64,000 nucleotides of DNA, taken from the NCBI GenBank assembly GCA_009823505.1, contig VZQC01010581.1:246998-310997 (forward strand), read 5' to 3'. The notes below the pieces were generated by a model. That model was not told where the DNA came from and did not search any database. It saw only the letters and a list, made by a program, of their open reading frames with translations. Numbering within the stretch: position 1 is the first letter of the stretch; each line of letters begins with the position of its first letter. The DNA is from Rhizomys pruinosus (taxonomy: Eukaryota; Chordata; Mammalia; Rodentia; Spalacidae). Below are positions 46,816-59,720 of this stretch, piece by piece. Position numbers and translations under genes: made by a program.

Positions 46816-47515
46816 AGTTCCTGGACCATCCTGAGGGAGACTCAGACCTAGCCTGGGGAAGAATGACACAACACAGGATGTGGGGTGCAGACAGGGGGCA
46901 GCAGCTGTGAGGACACAGGAAGAAGACAGGTTCCAGGTGACTCAGGATCAGGACAGGCAGGTGTCAGGAAGCTCCCAAGACCAAGGCTGACTCCAGGTGC
47001 TGTTGAAAGTCACACCACCCGCCACTAGGAAGGACACAGTCATGGGGGACACACTTGTCAGAGCTCCCCTTGGCTGGCTAGAGGCTGTCCCTGAAGCTTC
47101 CTCAGAGTGGTGCTGGACCTGGTGCTTAAGCCTCCAAGGGAGGGACGATCCAAGGGGCCAAGCCAGTTTTACTGATACACAACAGGGACTCCTAGACGTC
47201 TGCTTGATTGGACCCATCCACACTGGATGCTGAGTGCAGAATCTTAGCCCACACACAGAGTCCTAGAGGGTCCCTTGTCCTCTCCTTTTCTTCAGGTTTT
47301 TCTCACTGGGTCACTAGAGTCTGTCCGTGTCTTTCTCCTGGTTACCTCTCACTGTGTTTGTTGACTGACTTATTGAAGTCACAGTTCTTTGCCTCACAGT
47401 TAATATCCCCAATTAACCGTTTGCTGCCCAAGCTGGGCACCATGACTTACACTTTCCTTAACCACATCTAGTCAGCAACAGGCGTCCCATACATTTATGT
47501 TAATTTTCCTTTACT
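46816..47515. other. Unique upstream sequence
   Basis: No recognised repeat or gene. Confidence 0.45.
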
Positions 47516-47564
47516 AAAAAGCACTTTGAGAAAAAAAACAAAAAAAATAAAAAAGCACTTTGAG
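47516..47564 (+). mobile_element. A-only insertion with 15-bp site duplication
   Basis: AAAAAGCACTTTGAG occurs at 47516-47530 and 47550-47564, separated by only 19 bases of A-rich sequence. It looks like a retroinsertion truncated to its poly(A) tail. Confidence 0.75.
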
Positions 47565-47769
47565 GCATAAATACTTCCCATGAAGCCCTGCTGCTTCGAA
47601 ACCCCTCTGTTCCGCGTTCTGGAGCTCCACAGTCCACCTTCCCTTTTAGGCAGGACATGATTTCAATTTTTCACTGTTCAGACACACAAAATAAACCCCG
47701 ACCCGCCCACCAGGATTTAGCTTCTGCTTTCTGCTTTGTAGAGAGGAGTTTTAAAATGAGCCTGATGCA

Positions 47770-47969
47770 GCCGGGTGTGGTGGCGCACGCCTTTAATCCT
47801 AGCACTTGGGACGCAGAGGCAGGCGGATCTTTGTGAGTTCAAGGCCAGCCTGGTCTACAGAGTGAGTTCCAGGACAGCTGGGGCTCCAGGGAGACCCTGT
47901 CTCAAAAAGACCAAAAAATTAAATAAATAAAATAAAATAAAATAAAATAAAATAAAATAAAATAAAATA
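47770..47969 (+). mobile_element. B1 SINE with (AAAAT)n tail
   Basis: Full B1 with a pentanucleotide AAAAT/AATAA tail. The 17-bp duplication AAAATGAGCCTGATGCA lies at 47753-47769 and 47970-47986. Confidence 0.95.
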
Positions 47970-48227
47970 AAATGAGCCTGATGCAATCACATGTATGATA
48001 ACATTGCCTAATGGAGCTGTTATTACTCAAGCAGGAAGGTCTGAGGTTACTTTAGGACAGTTCTGGGATAAGCAGCACTTTATCCACCTGTGTCCAGAGC
48101 CACCCGAGGATCAAAATCCACCTATTCCCCACCGTCACTGTGGATAATAGTTGGTAAGCTGGTTACACAGTAGACTGGTTTGGCAGAATGCATTTAGTAT
48201 CTTAAAAAAAAAAAAAAACAGAATATC

Positions 48228-48342
48228 AAGGATGGAGAGATGGCTCAGCAGTTAAGAACACTGCCTCTCTGGCAGAAGACCTGGGTTTGGTTCCCAGCAC
48301 CCACATGGCAGCTAACAACAGTCCATAACTCCAGTTCCAGGG
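48228..48342 (+). mobile_element. B2 SINE, 5' part
   Basis: B2 head to CCAGTTCCAGGGG, then an abrupt join to a reverse B1/B4 piece. Confidence 0.8.
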
Positions 48343-48470
48343 GATGACACTATGTAGCCCTGGCTGACCTAGAACTCACTATGTAGACCAGGCTGGCCTC
48401 AAATTTGCAGAGATCCTCCCACCTCAGCCTCCTGAATGCTGAGATTAAGGAGTGTGCCACACATCCAGTT
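48343..48470 (-). mobile_element. B1/B4-type SINE fragment
   Basis: CTATGTAGCCCTGGCTGACC to GAGATTAAGGAGTGTGCC, reverse orientation. Confidence 0.75.
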
Positions 48471-48584
48471 TGCCTGTGGCATCTTAACTGGCACTTTACC
48501 ATGGCAGCTCCAGACAAGGAATATGGCTCTTCACTGGGAAAAGGGAGCTGGTGATGTCTTTGTTATTTTCTCCTTTGAACTTTT

Positions 48585-48713
48585 TTTTTTTTTGAGGCAG
48601 AGTCTTCCTGTAGCCCCAGCTGGCCTGGACCTCCCTGTATAGCCTGGGCTGGCCTTGAACTCAACAGAGTTCTGCCTGCCTCTGACTCCCAAGTGCTGGG
48701 ACACCCAGCCTAT
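48585..48713 (-). mobile_element. B1 SINE
   Basis: Reverse B1 with a shortened head. TTCTCCTTTGAACTTTT occurs on both sides. Confidence 0.92.
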
Positions 48714-49121
48714 TTCTCCTTTGAACTTTTGGTTATTTAAAAGAGTGCTATTTAATTTCCACACATTAGTAAAATGATTACAGTCATGTATTGATGATAG
48801 CTCCTCGCTTACAGATTCACTTACAGCTTGACTATGACATGCCTACATACGATTTTTAAGAATTATTCATCCTGCTCAGATTTGGTTTCTTGGATCTGTG
48901 AGTTGCTGTCTTTTCTGTTAGACGTGTCATCAACTGTGTAACATACCTGACAACCAGCTTACGGGAGGAAGCATTGATTTTGCCTCATGCTTTTAGAGTT
49001 TTCCATCCAAGGTAGACTGAATCCATTGGTTTGGGCCCAGGTAGAGTCAGGCCATCATGGTGATGAGAGTATATGTCAGAAGCCATCCATGTCATGGAAG
49101 CCAGGACAGAGAGAAGGGGAG

Positions 49122-49124
49122 AGT

Positions 49125-49189
<65 letters not shown>

Positions 49190-49190
49190 C
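49122..49190 (+). repeat. (GA)n microsatellite
   Basis: About 30 GA units with two minor interruptions. Confidence 0.95.
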
Positions 49191-50283
49191 CAGGACAAGG
49201 CAGAGCCTCCAAAGACAGGTTCCCAGAAACCCAATTTCTCCAAGAGGCTCATTATCTGAAAGTTTCCATCAAATTATGAATCTACCAGGGGATTAAGCCA
49301 TCGATTAGTCAGAACCCCATGATCTAATCACCTATCAATAACTAGCTTCAACAGCCAGGACCAAGCCTTCAACATATGAGTCTTCTTTGCGGACACCTCA
49401 GACTCGAACCATAACAGTAATAGTTAGAAAACCCTTGGCTGGTGTCTCTCCAAATATTGCTTCTCTTCCCTCCCTCCTTTCCTGCCCTCCCTTTCCCCAT
49501 CCTCTCTCCATCCCCCCATCTTTTTCTAGGATTGTCACACCTGTGCCACCGTCCCTCACATCCTGCACGTATGCTGTGCCATGTTTTTCTCATGATTAAT
49601 TTTGGACATTTTTCTGTTGATAAGTCTTAAGATGCACATGTTTCAGGCTCCCTTTGTATAGTCTGCCATGAAAGTTGCCTGAACCATCTCAGTCCAAATA
49701 AGCAGGTGAGGTTCCAGAACGTGTGTTCGATGTTATTTTCAGACTCCTTTCTCACTGAAAGCCTCTCTCTTTTTGCAGCCATCTTATCTTGCTCGTCCCT
49801 TTAAGTCTTTGGCTGCTAGCTCCGTTCTCTGCAAAAAGCACACAATCTTTCTGCTGGGTGATGGGCAGGACGGGTCAACCCAGCTCCATTGCCTCTCACC
49901 CACTGTGTGTTGCTGTCTACGCTGGTTTAGTCTTCCTCTGGGCACCATTTCTCAGAGTTTTGTGACCACATACTGGGAACCCGCAGCTGGCTTCAGTCTC
50001 TCCCTTTGCACCAAGGTCATTGACCTTGTGCTTCCTTCCCCTCCCACAGCCAATTTGGGAACCGATCTTTGGCAACCCTGGTCTGTGCCCACAAGTCGCT
50101 GTCACCGTTTTCTTAGAATCAGCTTGCCCACAGGGAAGATCACCAGCCCACCCCATTACATAACATGAGTAAATGTTCTTTATGCTAAAAACATGACCTG
50201 AAGTTGACCTCAGTGGCAATTTAATCAAAGAAGCAAATAGTGTGCATTGTAAATTTCAGGCTCTTAAAAACAAAGGTAACATC
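49191..50283. other. Unique upstream sequence
   Basis: No recognised repeat family. Frames up to 131 residues are unsupported. Confidence 0.45.
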
Positions 50284-50425
50284 ACACATAGCATACATCG
50301 CACACAGCATACATTGCACATAGCATACATCACACACAGCATACCTCGCACACAGCATACCTGGCACCCAGCATACCTCGCACCCAGCATACATCACACA
50401 CAGCATATGTCACACACAACGTATA
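50284..50425 (+). repeat. 16-bp minisatellite
   Basis: Eight to nine units of AGCATACATCGCACAC and variants in exact 16-base register, becoming diverged at the right end. Confidence 0.92.
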
Positions 50426-51389
50426 TGCAACGGATAAACATGAACCACATCCCTGCCAACTGAAACTCTGAAGCAGCCAGCTCTGGGGTCGGGGGGCTGG
50501 GCTGGGCAGGGGGGCTTTTATCTGCTGCTGAGGCAGGGTCTGGAGGGAGTCGTTAAAGGCTTGTGATTTCTCCAGGCAATCTCACATGAATACCCTCTGT
50601 GTGCAGGGGAGCCTCTGAGGAACCCCTGGTCCTTGGGAAGAGCCCAGAGCCCTTCAGTCTTTGCCTTGCACAGCTCTTAGCTTAACCTAGATTTCCAATT
50701 CCTTATAATAAGTTTCCAACCCCAAGCCCAGGGACGGTCAGAGGATCCGCTTTGGGCTGTGTGATTGCTGAGCCCAGGGAGGGCATAGGTAGAATCTGTC
50801 TGGAAGCAGCCCTGGGGTGCTGAGGTAGTGGGGGCTGTGTTGAGGGATCTGAGTGTGCTTGCTGATACTGTCCCTAGAGCCCCTCTGAGCCCACATTACC
50901 CAGCCAAACTCATCCCCAAGCTGTGGTTTGAAGGTGCCCCCCCAACCCCAAGATCAAGTGCTAGAAACATGGTCAGGAGTATGACAGTTGAGACCTGAGA
51001 CAGGTGACAAGGCCATGTGGTCTCTTCCTTCCTTGATGGTTCACTGACATTATTGCAGAAATGGTCTCCTGATGGGAAGCTAGGCTGACCCTTCCCTTCC
51101 CCTCTCATCACCTTACAGTACAGTGGCCGGGTGTCCCCTGCATGCTGGACCTTGATCTTGGACTCCAGCCTCCAGAAAAATGAAAGAATACATTTCCATA
51201 TAATACCTCCAGCCTCAGGTATTCTGCTATGGCAGCATGAAGCAGACCCAGGCACTGTGCTACCCCATCACCCCACACTGTCCTGCATGACCACAAGTGT
51301 CTCTTTCATCTGCCTCTCACAAGCCAAGCTGTGAGGCCACTGCTCTCCGACCCCCTTATTCCAGCTGCCCGTCCCCAAAGAGACTTTGC
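50426..51389. other. Unique upstream sequence
   Basis: No recognised feature. Confidence 0.45.
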
Positions 51390-51650
51390 TGGGGCGAGGG
51401 TGACAGCTCACCTGGTGAAGTGACGGCCTTACATGCACGAGGACCTGAGTTCAAATCCCCGAAACTCACATAAGGAAAAGCCAGGCATGGTTGTACATGG
51501 TGGTAATCCCAGCCCCAGGGGTTCCTCTATCTCCAGCCAGCCCAGCCTCATGAGTGAGCCCAAGGCCACTGAGATAACCTGTCTCAGAAAGCAAGACAGA
51601 CAGTTCCCGAGGAAGGACAGCTGAGGTTGTTCTGTGGTCTCCACATGGGC
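51390..51650 (+). mobile_element. B3/B4-like SINE, diverged
   Basis: GCGAGGGTGACAGCTCACC, GAGGACCTGAGTTCAAATCC (decayed B box) and AGCCAGGCATGGTTGTACATG show SINE character. The subfamily is uncertain. Confidence 0.6.
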
Positions 51651-51749
51651 GCCTATAGCCACATACACATGTGTGTGTATAGCACATACATGAACAGGCA
51701 CCTATAGCCACATACACATGTGTGGCTATAGCACATACATGAACAGGAA
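51651..51749 (+). repeat. Two-copy 49-bp tandem
   Basis: CCTATAGCCACATACACATG followed by TAGCACATACATGAACAGG occurs twice, 49 bases apart. Confidence 0.9.
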
Positions 51750-52929
51750 GCTATGCTGTTCTATCTATCTGTACTTGTATATACATGCATATGTATTTGA
51801 AAACACATACACAAACATACACACAATTTAAAAAGGAAAATCATTGCATCTGTACTAGTCATGTTCAGTCCGGCTTTCTTCTCTTCCTTAAGAAACATGG
51901 TGTAGAAACAGCCTTTGCATATATTGAGTGTAATTAACCTAGAGAGGACTTGTGCAGGAGGTTGTGTGTAGACACTATACCACTACAGATTCTGTGCAAA
52001 CAGTATAGGACTATATATAGTGGACCTCGCTGTCCCAGGGATTCTTGGAACCCTCCTGTGGAAGCTGGGGGCTGACTGAGCGTACGAAAACCCCACTAGG
52101 GTTGTTAGCCATTCTGTTCCCCTACAGATGAACTTCAGGGACACTGGGGACCAGACAGGCTCCGGGCTCCTGGCTTCTTTCCTCAAAAGTTTCTGAAATT
52201 TACCCTATCGTCAAAACTCTGGCTTCCAAAGACTGTCATGGAAACTCGAACTTCAATGCTGAATTTTAGAAGCTCTTCACAGAATGTGCTAGAACACTGG
52301 AGAAAGAGCTCTGTGTTGCTGTCATGAGAGCGCAGTGCTCCTCGGGGCGCCCTCGCCAGGTTCCAGAACACAGGGCTCCTCTGCAGCCCGAGCAGGGAGC
52401 GCGCCAGTCAGCTCCTTGGCCCATGGGCGATGCCTCGCATCTGTGCTGGAGCGCCAGCCGTCTCTATACAGGCCCGGAGCGCTTCCGTGGGCGTTTTGTT
52501 TAGAATGCCACACGCACTTTCCCATCGGGTGGGGGTTAGGTTCCCAGGCCAGCCTGTAAAAGCCTGTTTTTGTTCCATTTGCAGACGGAGTGCATCACTG
52601 TAACTCTTTGTGGTGCTGAGTTGTGGAAGTCAGATGAACAGCCACACACACCGCATCTGTCAGATCCCGGCTCTGGGAGGAGAGGCCCTGATTCCACCTC
52701 TCCCCCAACCCCCAGCACAAGGCCAGAGCAGCTGGGAACCAGTCTTTCAGAGTCCACCTGCTCCGGGTTGGATTTGGTGCATGGCTGGCCAGAGGGTGGC
52801 CCACTGATGAGGACAGACATAGGCCCAAGGTGGTGACGTGAGGCAGGACATGTGAAAAAAGCCAGGTCTCAGTCCAGGTACCCATCAGGTTTGAAGAACT
52901 TTGGTTAGTACATCAATTTCTCAAATGGA
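51750..52929. other. Unique upstream sequence
   Basis: No recognised gene. A modest GC-rich patch lies at 52330-52500, too poor in CpG to call an island. Confidence 0.4.
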
Positions 52930-53065
52930 GCTATGGGTCACCCATATAGAGGCCAGTTCCAAGGGATCTGATGCCCTCTTCCGACCTCTGTGTGCATTAT
53001 CCACACATAGTGCACATACATACATGCAAAACATTCATACATGTAAAATAATAATAAAAGTTTTA
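52930..53065 (+). mobile_element. B2 SINE 3' fragment
   Basis: GATGCCCTCTTCCGACCTC, a CACATACATACATGCAAAAC tail and AATAATAATAAAAG. Confidence 0.65.
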
Positions 53066-53725
53066 AAAGCCTCCACTGCAGAGCTAGTGAAGTGAACTCA
53101 GATGGGGCTGCTGATCAGCATGAAGGGCCCACCCAAGGGAGGAGGCATGAAGAGGTCTCATCCTGTATCCCATCCCATCAGTACAGATGTCATTCGAGCC
53201 AAGTCCATACTCAGCAGGACTTGATCCATTAGTGATGTCTGCCACGGGAAAGGACAGGGCAGTGTGCTGGCTATTTGCCAGCCCTAGTGACACCCTCATT
53301 AGGGAAGCTGGGAGCTCCTGTGGTTTCAGAACTCCCTTTGGAAAGATGTGCTCTTCTGTGTAAGCAGACACTTGCATCCTTTTCGGAGGCCGTTATAAAA
53401 GTCTTGGTTGTCACGGTTATGGTTGGGCTCATAAATTTCTTTTTTTTCTGTATCAAATGATATGTATGCAGAGTCAGACATCAAAATAGTTTCAGTCTGA
53501 GGAAAAGGTCTTGCTCCCTGTGCGCAGTTAGGTGCTGCTTGGATCACTGAAATTGGGGTGCAAAGTTTAGCTGCTTCTTTCAGCATCCAGAAAATCTCAG
53601 CCCCAGAGTATGTCTGCAGCTGCAGCAAATCCCACTTAAATCTCCAATGTAATTTTATCTGGACATACTTTGTGCTGGTGAGATATAGATCATTGAAAAA
53701 TGTATTATCTCTAAAATGTTACAGC
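53066..53725. other. Unique upstream sequence
   Basis: No recognised feature. Confidence 0.4.
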
Positions 53726-53842
53726 TTTATTTATTTATTTATTTATTTATTTATTTGGGGGGGATTTGCTGATTATAGAACCCAGGTCTTGGTGCATGTT
53801 GGCCAAGCACTCTATGAACCAAGCCATATTCCTAGCCCACAA
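53726..53842 (-). mobile_element. (TTTA)n plus reverse ID-like SINE
   Basis: (TTTA)n of about 8 units is followed by AACCCAGGTCTTGGTGCATG and CCAAGCACTCTATGAACC, a reverse ID-type body. Confidence 0.65.
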
Positions 53843-53928
53843 GTACTTTTCATTTAAAAGTGCTCCTCAAACCTGCTTTGTAAACACTGCCTGTCAGTGT
53901 TGGAAGGACTTCCCCATAAGTAGAGTTG

Positions 53929-54445
53929 TGTGGAGAGCAGGTGTGGCGAGGGTCCCAGGATAGCGCCCGAGACTTTAGCAAAATCTTATGACTAACACCT
54001 GAGTCTTATGATTAACACCTGATTCCGTCCTACCTCAAAGTAAAGCCACGCTCACCGTTTGAGCTGTGCAGGTGCACCCTGTATACAAGATCAGACCAGA
54101 TGATACCAATAGACTAAGGCCATGCAACCTGGGCTGGGAAGGTGGATAAATAGAGGGACTTTCTAGATAGAGGGACTCTCTCTCTCCTTTCTAGTCTTAG
54201 GAGAGAAGCTTGCTTGCCTGAGGAAGGAGAAGGCTTGGAGAAGGAAGAAGGCTTAGAGGGAAAGACCTGAGGCTTAGAGGGAGAAGCTTGGAGAAGGAGA
54301 AAAGATGTGCCTGAATAAACCATTCTGACAAGACCTGCCTGCCTGAATAAACTGCTTTGAGAAGAACGAGCAAGAGGTGCTTTGTTGCTGTGGCTTTATA
54401 CAAGTGTTTCCTACAAGTGTGCAAGTGTTTCATACAGAGTTGGGG
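53929..54445 (+). mobile_element. Possible solo LTR, unknown family
   Basis: TGTGTGGAGAGCAGGTGTGG start, a direct repeat of TTATGAYTAACACCTGA, a GATAAATAGAGGGAC TATA-like region (54143), AATAAAC signals (54315, 54346) and GTGGCTTTATACAAG. The order fits U3-R-U5 of an LTR. Boundaries and family are uncertain. Confidence 0.45.
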
Positions 54446-54767
54446 TGTTAGCAGAGGCTTAATGTATTTGAAGGCAGTTTACTGTGAATTCTGGGACCAC
54501 AGCACACGGGATGCCCCACTGTGAATGTAGCCCCTTCTGCTTAGCACTGAAATAGGGAACTCAACCTAGAAGTGTCCGCAGACCTGTGACTGGCTCTCTG
54601 AAGGCCTGCATGGGTGAACACAGGCCTCAGCTAGGAAGAAGGATTCCTGACTTTGCAGATGGCTTACCACTGAAACCCTCTTTTGTGCTTTTTATATTTA
54701 AAAACATCCTTTCAGTCACTTCACTGAGCTCGATTCATATGAGGAAATACCACACAGGAAAAAGGGG

Positions 54768-54866
54768 CAGACGGATGGGTGCATAGACGGATGGGTGAAT
54801 AGACGGATGGGTGCATAGATGGATGGGTGCATAGACAGATGGGTGCATAGATGAGAGGATGCAGAG
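54768..54866 (+). repeat. 16-bp minisatellite
   Basis: Six units of GACGGATGGGTGCATA, mostly exact. Confidence 0.93.
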
Positions 54867-55339
54867 GTGGACAGTTAGATGGAAGAGATGCTCAGCCACG
54901 GCCCTTCTGGCTGGCCTTATCTGACTTCCTCCCTAAGTTTCAGTTCTCAGGGGCAGCCACAGCCCCTGCTGGGCTGGGGAAGCTTGTGGCTTAGCCCAGC
55001 GTTTGAGAGCCCCTTCTAACCAGCAGCTGCTGGTCGGCACAGCTGATGACATGTGATCTCAGTTGAGAGCACCAGTCTCTTTGGCCTTGTCCCTGGGCTC
55101 CTGGCAGCCCTTCCCTTCCTGTTGAGGAGAAAGAGGCCACCCCTGGGTTCCCACCTCCCTTGGAAGCCCAGGGTGGTCATGGGATGCGTTCCTACGGTGG
55201 TGTCTTCTGTGCTGTGTGGAGGCGTGGACCTCCCCCCTCCCACTGGCTGCTTTCACAGTGAGCAGATGCTGAGTGCAAACTAGGCCTGGGGACCGGAAGG
55301 GGACTGTGTCCTGGCAGGGACAGCCATCATTCGCCTTTA

Positions 55340-55386
55340 CTTGGGGTCTGTAACAAACAGGGTCTGTAACAAACAGGCTCTGTAAC
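55340..55386 (+). repeat. 16-bp tandem, nearly three copies
   Basis: GGTCTGTAACAAACAG repeats twice with a third diverged copy and a partial left copy. Confidence 0.85.
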
Positions 55387-55544
55387 CAGACTTTACGAGT
55401 CGACACTTCTCCTAGCCAAGGATGTCTGTTAACTCTTTATATCACTGAAACCTACCCTTACATCCGGCCTAGAGCCTCCTTACCCCTTCCTGGCCCTTTG
55501 CCCCAGGATGCCCTGAACAGTGGGAGTTATTTAACTACCTGTCC

Positions 55545-55638
55545 AGTTTTTAGCTGCCATGTGGGTGCTGGGAATTGAATCTGGGTCCTCTGCAAGAGCA
55601 GCCAGTGCTCTTAAATGCTGAGCCACCTCTCCAGCCCT
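55545..55638 (-). mobile_element. B2 SINE, head only
   Basis: Reverse B2 from GCTGCCATGTGGGTGCTGGG to CACCTCTCCAGCCC; the 3' half and tail are missing. Confidence 0.85.
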
Positions 55639-56169
55639 GAGGAGTTCTTCTTGGTAGTCTGAATCAAGCTTCTCATGTTCAATGTGGAGCCACAAGGCAT
55701 AGAAGTGAGCTGCAACTGGAGCCCACCTCTGGGCACCCCTCTCCTCCAAGGTACCCCAGTCCGTTCAGGTCTCTGGCCCTGACAACCATCTTCTCATCTT
55801 CTGCCTCTGACACCACTTGAGGTCTCTAGGAGCAGGGCTGCCCTGGCCATGATCAGGCCCCAGAATCCACCGAACCTGTTACTGCCCCACCCACCCAGGC
55901 AGCCCCAACCCTGGGCGAAGAACCACCTGCTGAGCCACCTGATGGCTAGGCTTGAATTGTTCAGAAAGAGGATGCTCTGTTTTGGAATACAAGATCAATG
56001 ACACACACTTAGTAGAGCGAAATATAGAGATAAACAAAGGGTTAGAGCCCTTGTTTTCTTTTAGTTCTTTATAAAAATGATTTGATCGATGCATAATAAG
56101 CATGCATATTTAGGGGTAGAAGATGCAGTTTTGATACACACATGCTTTGTATACTGATCAAACCAGGAA
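55639..56169. other. Unique upstream sequence
   Basis: No recognised feature. Confidence 0.4.
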
Positions 56170-56248
56170 TGTGTGGCTGTAGCTCCATGGTGGAGAGTGC
56201 GCTTCACAGGAGAGGCCCTGGGTTTGATCCCCAGCATTAGCATATTCA
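56170..56248 (+). mobile_element. ID-like SINE
   Basis: GTGTGGCTGTAGCTCCATGG, then GGCCCTGGGTTTGATCCCCAG (B-box-like). Confidence 0.65.
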
Positions 56249-56439
56249 TCACCTTAAATACTTACCAATTTCTGGTAGTGAGACTTTGCCCAAACCTACA
56301 GCTAACCTGAAATCACATTGAGCCCAGCCATCCCGTAGGCTGGGGAACACCAGAATATGTTCTCTTCCCTCCTGGTCTCTTAACTCCCCATAAACATAAA
56401 CAAACCAGTGTTAGAAATTAGCATGTAAAGTCCTTACTG

Positions 56440-56697
56440 TTCCTTGTGAACTTGACAGGATCTAGGGTCACCGGGAAGACAGGTCTCTGGGTCTGGCTGT
56501 GCAGAGATCATCTTGTGCCCACTGAGATCATCTTGTGCAGCTGCGATCATCTCAAGCAGCTGCTTCAAGCTCCTAGCCTCGACCACCGTGATGGGGTGTG
56601 CCTTGAACTGAGAGCTAAAATAAACCCTTTCTCCCTTAAGTTGCTTTTGTCAGAATATTTTATCACAACAACAGGAAAAGTGATTAAGACAGTATAC
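56440..56697 (+). mobile_element. MaLR-like LTR, truncated
   Basis: TGAACTTGACAGGATCTAGG, AAAATAAACCCTTTCTCCC, AAGTTGCTTTTGTCAG, then ATTTTATCACAACAACAGG. An internal repeat GAGATCATCTTGTGC occurs twice. Confidence 0.6.
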
Positions 56698-56900
56698 ATC
56701 TATGAAAGATAGTTGTGTCTCCCCAGATCTATGTTTGGGAGCCCTAGTCCCCAATGTGTTAGCATTGGATGGGGGCCTTTGGGAAGCTATTGGGCCAAAA
56801 GGGACCCCCATGACAGGACTGACAACGTTATAGGAAGATGAAGAGACAGCAGTGTCCATCCTCTCTCTCTTTCTCTCCCCTGTGAGAACATATTAAGGGG
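56698..56900 (+). mobile_element. Old MaLR/MER-like LTR fragment
   Basis: TTGTGTCTCCCCAGATCTATG, then GGGAGCCCTAGTCCCCAATG and a GGAAGATGAAGAGACAGC block resemble ancient mammalian LTR repeats. A related fragment lies at 59588-59720. Confidence 0.45.
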
Positions 56901-57891
<991 letters not shown>

Positions 57892-58224
57892 TGTGTGTGC
57901 GTGTTTGACATATTTAAGGTAGTTTCTGACTTTTAAATCATGGGGCATCACATCAACCATGTTATTTTTTTCTTTGACATGAAAACACTCCACGGTATAT
58001 TTAGAATTTTCACCACCACCATTTTCTTAGTCATCTAATCCTCCGTCAAATCAGCTGTTAGCAATAGGGAGTTTGCTGCCAGTATTTTTCTGATATGATC
58101 CCAGCTTTCTTTTTTCTTTGGCTTAGGAAAGGGTCAGTGGCATGTGTTTGTTCTCCATCAGGCTTTCTTCGACTTCAGTTAGCTCTCCTACTTGACAGTT
58201 TGGGTTAATGTGTGTCGGCTGCTG
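57892..58224. other. Unique upstream sequence
   Basis: AT-rich, nothing recognised. Confidence 0.4.
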
Positions 58225-58566
58225 CTTTCATTGCATGCTACAAAATCTCTGACAAAAACAGCTTCAAGGAGGAGAGGCTGGCTGGACCCAGGAGCAGGGT
58301 TCAGAGCATCGCAGTGGGGAGACCCAGATACAGGAACGTGAGGGGCTGCTCACACTATGTCCGAGGTCAGGAAGCAGAGAGACATGGGTGCTGACACTCA
58401 GCTTCATTTCTCCTTCTAATTCAATCCAGGACCCCAGTGCAGGGAGTGTTCCCACCCACATTTAGGGTGGGTCTTCCCACATCAATCAATCCAGTCTAGG
58501 AATTCCCTCAAGAGGCCTGTCTCCTAGGTGATTCTGGACACTGCCAAGTGGACAATTAACCACAGT
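58225..58566 (-). mobile_element. MaLR-like LTR, reverse orientation
   Basis: GGAACGTGAGGGGCTGCTCAC, TCAGGAAGCAGAGAGACATG, CACATTTAGGGTGGGTCTTC and CTCCTAGGTGATTCTGGACA are characteristic of this rodent repeat read backwards. Confidence 0.65.
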
Positions 58567-58639
58567 TTGTTTTTGAATGCTCAGTTTGTTCATGCTTGGC
58601 TTAACTAAGCTTCTGAAACTACTTTAAGGGTATAGAACA

Positions 58640-58990
58640 GGAAGCACCAGTTATGGATTGAATCCGCGATGCCTCCCTCCCCCCACCAGGCTTGGTCCCT
58701 AAGTGATGATGCTATTTGGGAAGTTTCTAGAAACTTTAGAAAGCAGAACCTACCTGCCACTAGGTGCAGATAATTAGAAGTGTCTTAATCCAGATTCCTT
58801 ATTCTCTCTCTGTCTCTCTGTCTCTGTCTCTCCATCTCTCTCTCCCTTCCTCCCTCTCTCCCTCCCTCTTTCCAATCTACCTTGTCCCCATGATGTTCTG
58901 TCTGAGCACACAGGGCTGATCAAACATGGATGGAATCTCTGAAACCAGGAACCAAAATAAAGAAATCTTTCCTTAAAGTTATTCTGTCAG
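58640..58990 (+). mobile_element. MaLR-like LTR of older type
   Basis: TATGGATTGAATCCGCGATG start, a CT-rich middle and an AACCAAAATAAAGAAATC poly(A)-signal region before TTCTGTCAG. A B2 is inserted at its end. Confidence 0.5.
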
Positions 58991-59228
58991 GGACTAGAGA
59001 GATGCCTCAGCAGGTAAGAGTGCTGTCTGCCCTTGCAGAAGACCCAGGTTCAGTTCCCAGCACCTACATGGCAGCTAATAACCATCTGTAACTGTAGTTC
59101 CAGGGAATACTATGCCCTCTTCTGACCTCCATGGGCATTGCATGTACATGGTATACACTTCCATACATGCAGGCAGAATACTCATGCACAAAAAATAAAA
59201 ATAAATAAATAAATACATAATGTTTTAA
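58991..59228 (+). mobile_element. B2 SINE, older type
   Basis: AAAGTTATTCTGTCAG (58975-58990) and AAAGTTGTTCTGTCAG (59229-59244) are the site duplication. It lacks the internal duplicated box of the young copies. Confidence 0.93.
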
Positions 59229-59304
59229 AAAGTTGTTCTGTCAGATAATTTGGTCACAGAACTGTAAAGGTCAACTACAACATGTCTGTAAGATTGCATA
59301 AATA

Positions 59305-59559
59305 GGGGCTGGAGAGATGGCCTAGTGGTTAAGAGCGCCGACCGCTCTTACAGAGGACCCGGGTTCGATCCCCAGCACCCACATGGCGGCTGAGAACTGT
59401 CTGAAGCTCCAATTCCAGGAGAACTCCAGTTCCAGGGGAATCCGAGACCCTCTTCTGAACTTCGTGGCCTTGCACAACACGGGTGCACAGACTTGCATGC
59501 AGACAGTACATTCATACACATACAGAAATAAATAAAATTAATAAAAAAAATTTTTTTAA
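59305..59559 (+). mobile_element. B2 SINE, full length
   Basis: Young-type B2 with an intact B box. AGATTGCATAAATA lies at 59291-59304 and 59560-59573. Confidence 0.95.
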
Positions 59560-59587
59560 AGATTGCATAAATATGGGCAGACATAGA

Positions 59588-59720
59588 CAGTTGTGTTCCC
59601 CAAATGCATATTGAAGCCCTAAATCCCAATGAGTTAGAGTTTGATGGGGGTGTTTGGGAGGTGACTGAGCCACCTACAGTCACAACAAGATGAAGATGGA
59701 CAGAAATTGTCACTGAAGCC
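59588..59720 (+). mobile_element. Old MaLR/MER-like LTR fragment
   Basis: GTTGTGTTCCCCAAATGCAT, then GAAGCCCTAAATCCCAATG and GATGGGGGTGTTTGGGAGG, as at 56.7 kb. Confidence 0.5.

Noticed and set aside
53945..53975. GCGCCCGAGAC as a retroviral primer-binding site
   Set aside because: Only partly like the tRNA-Lys primer site, lies near the start and not after the LTR-like block, and no retroviral coding sequence follows.
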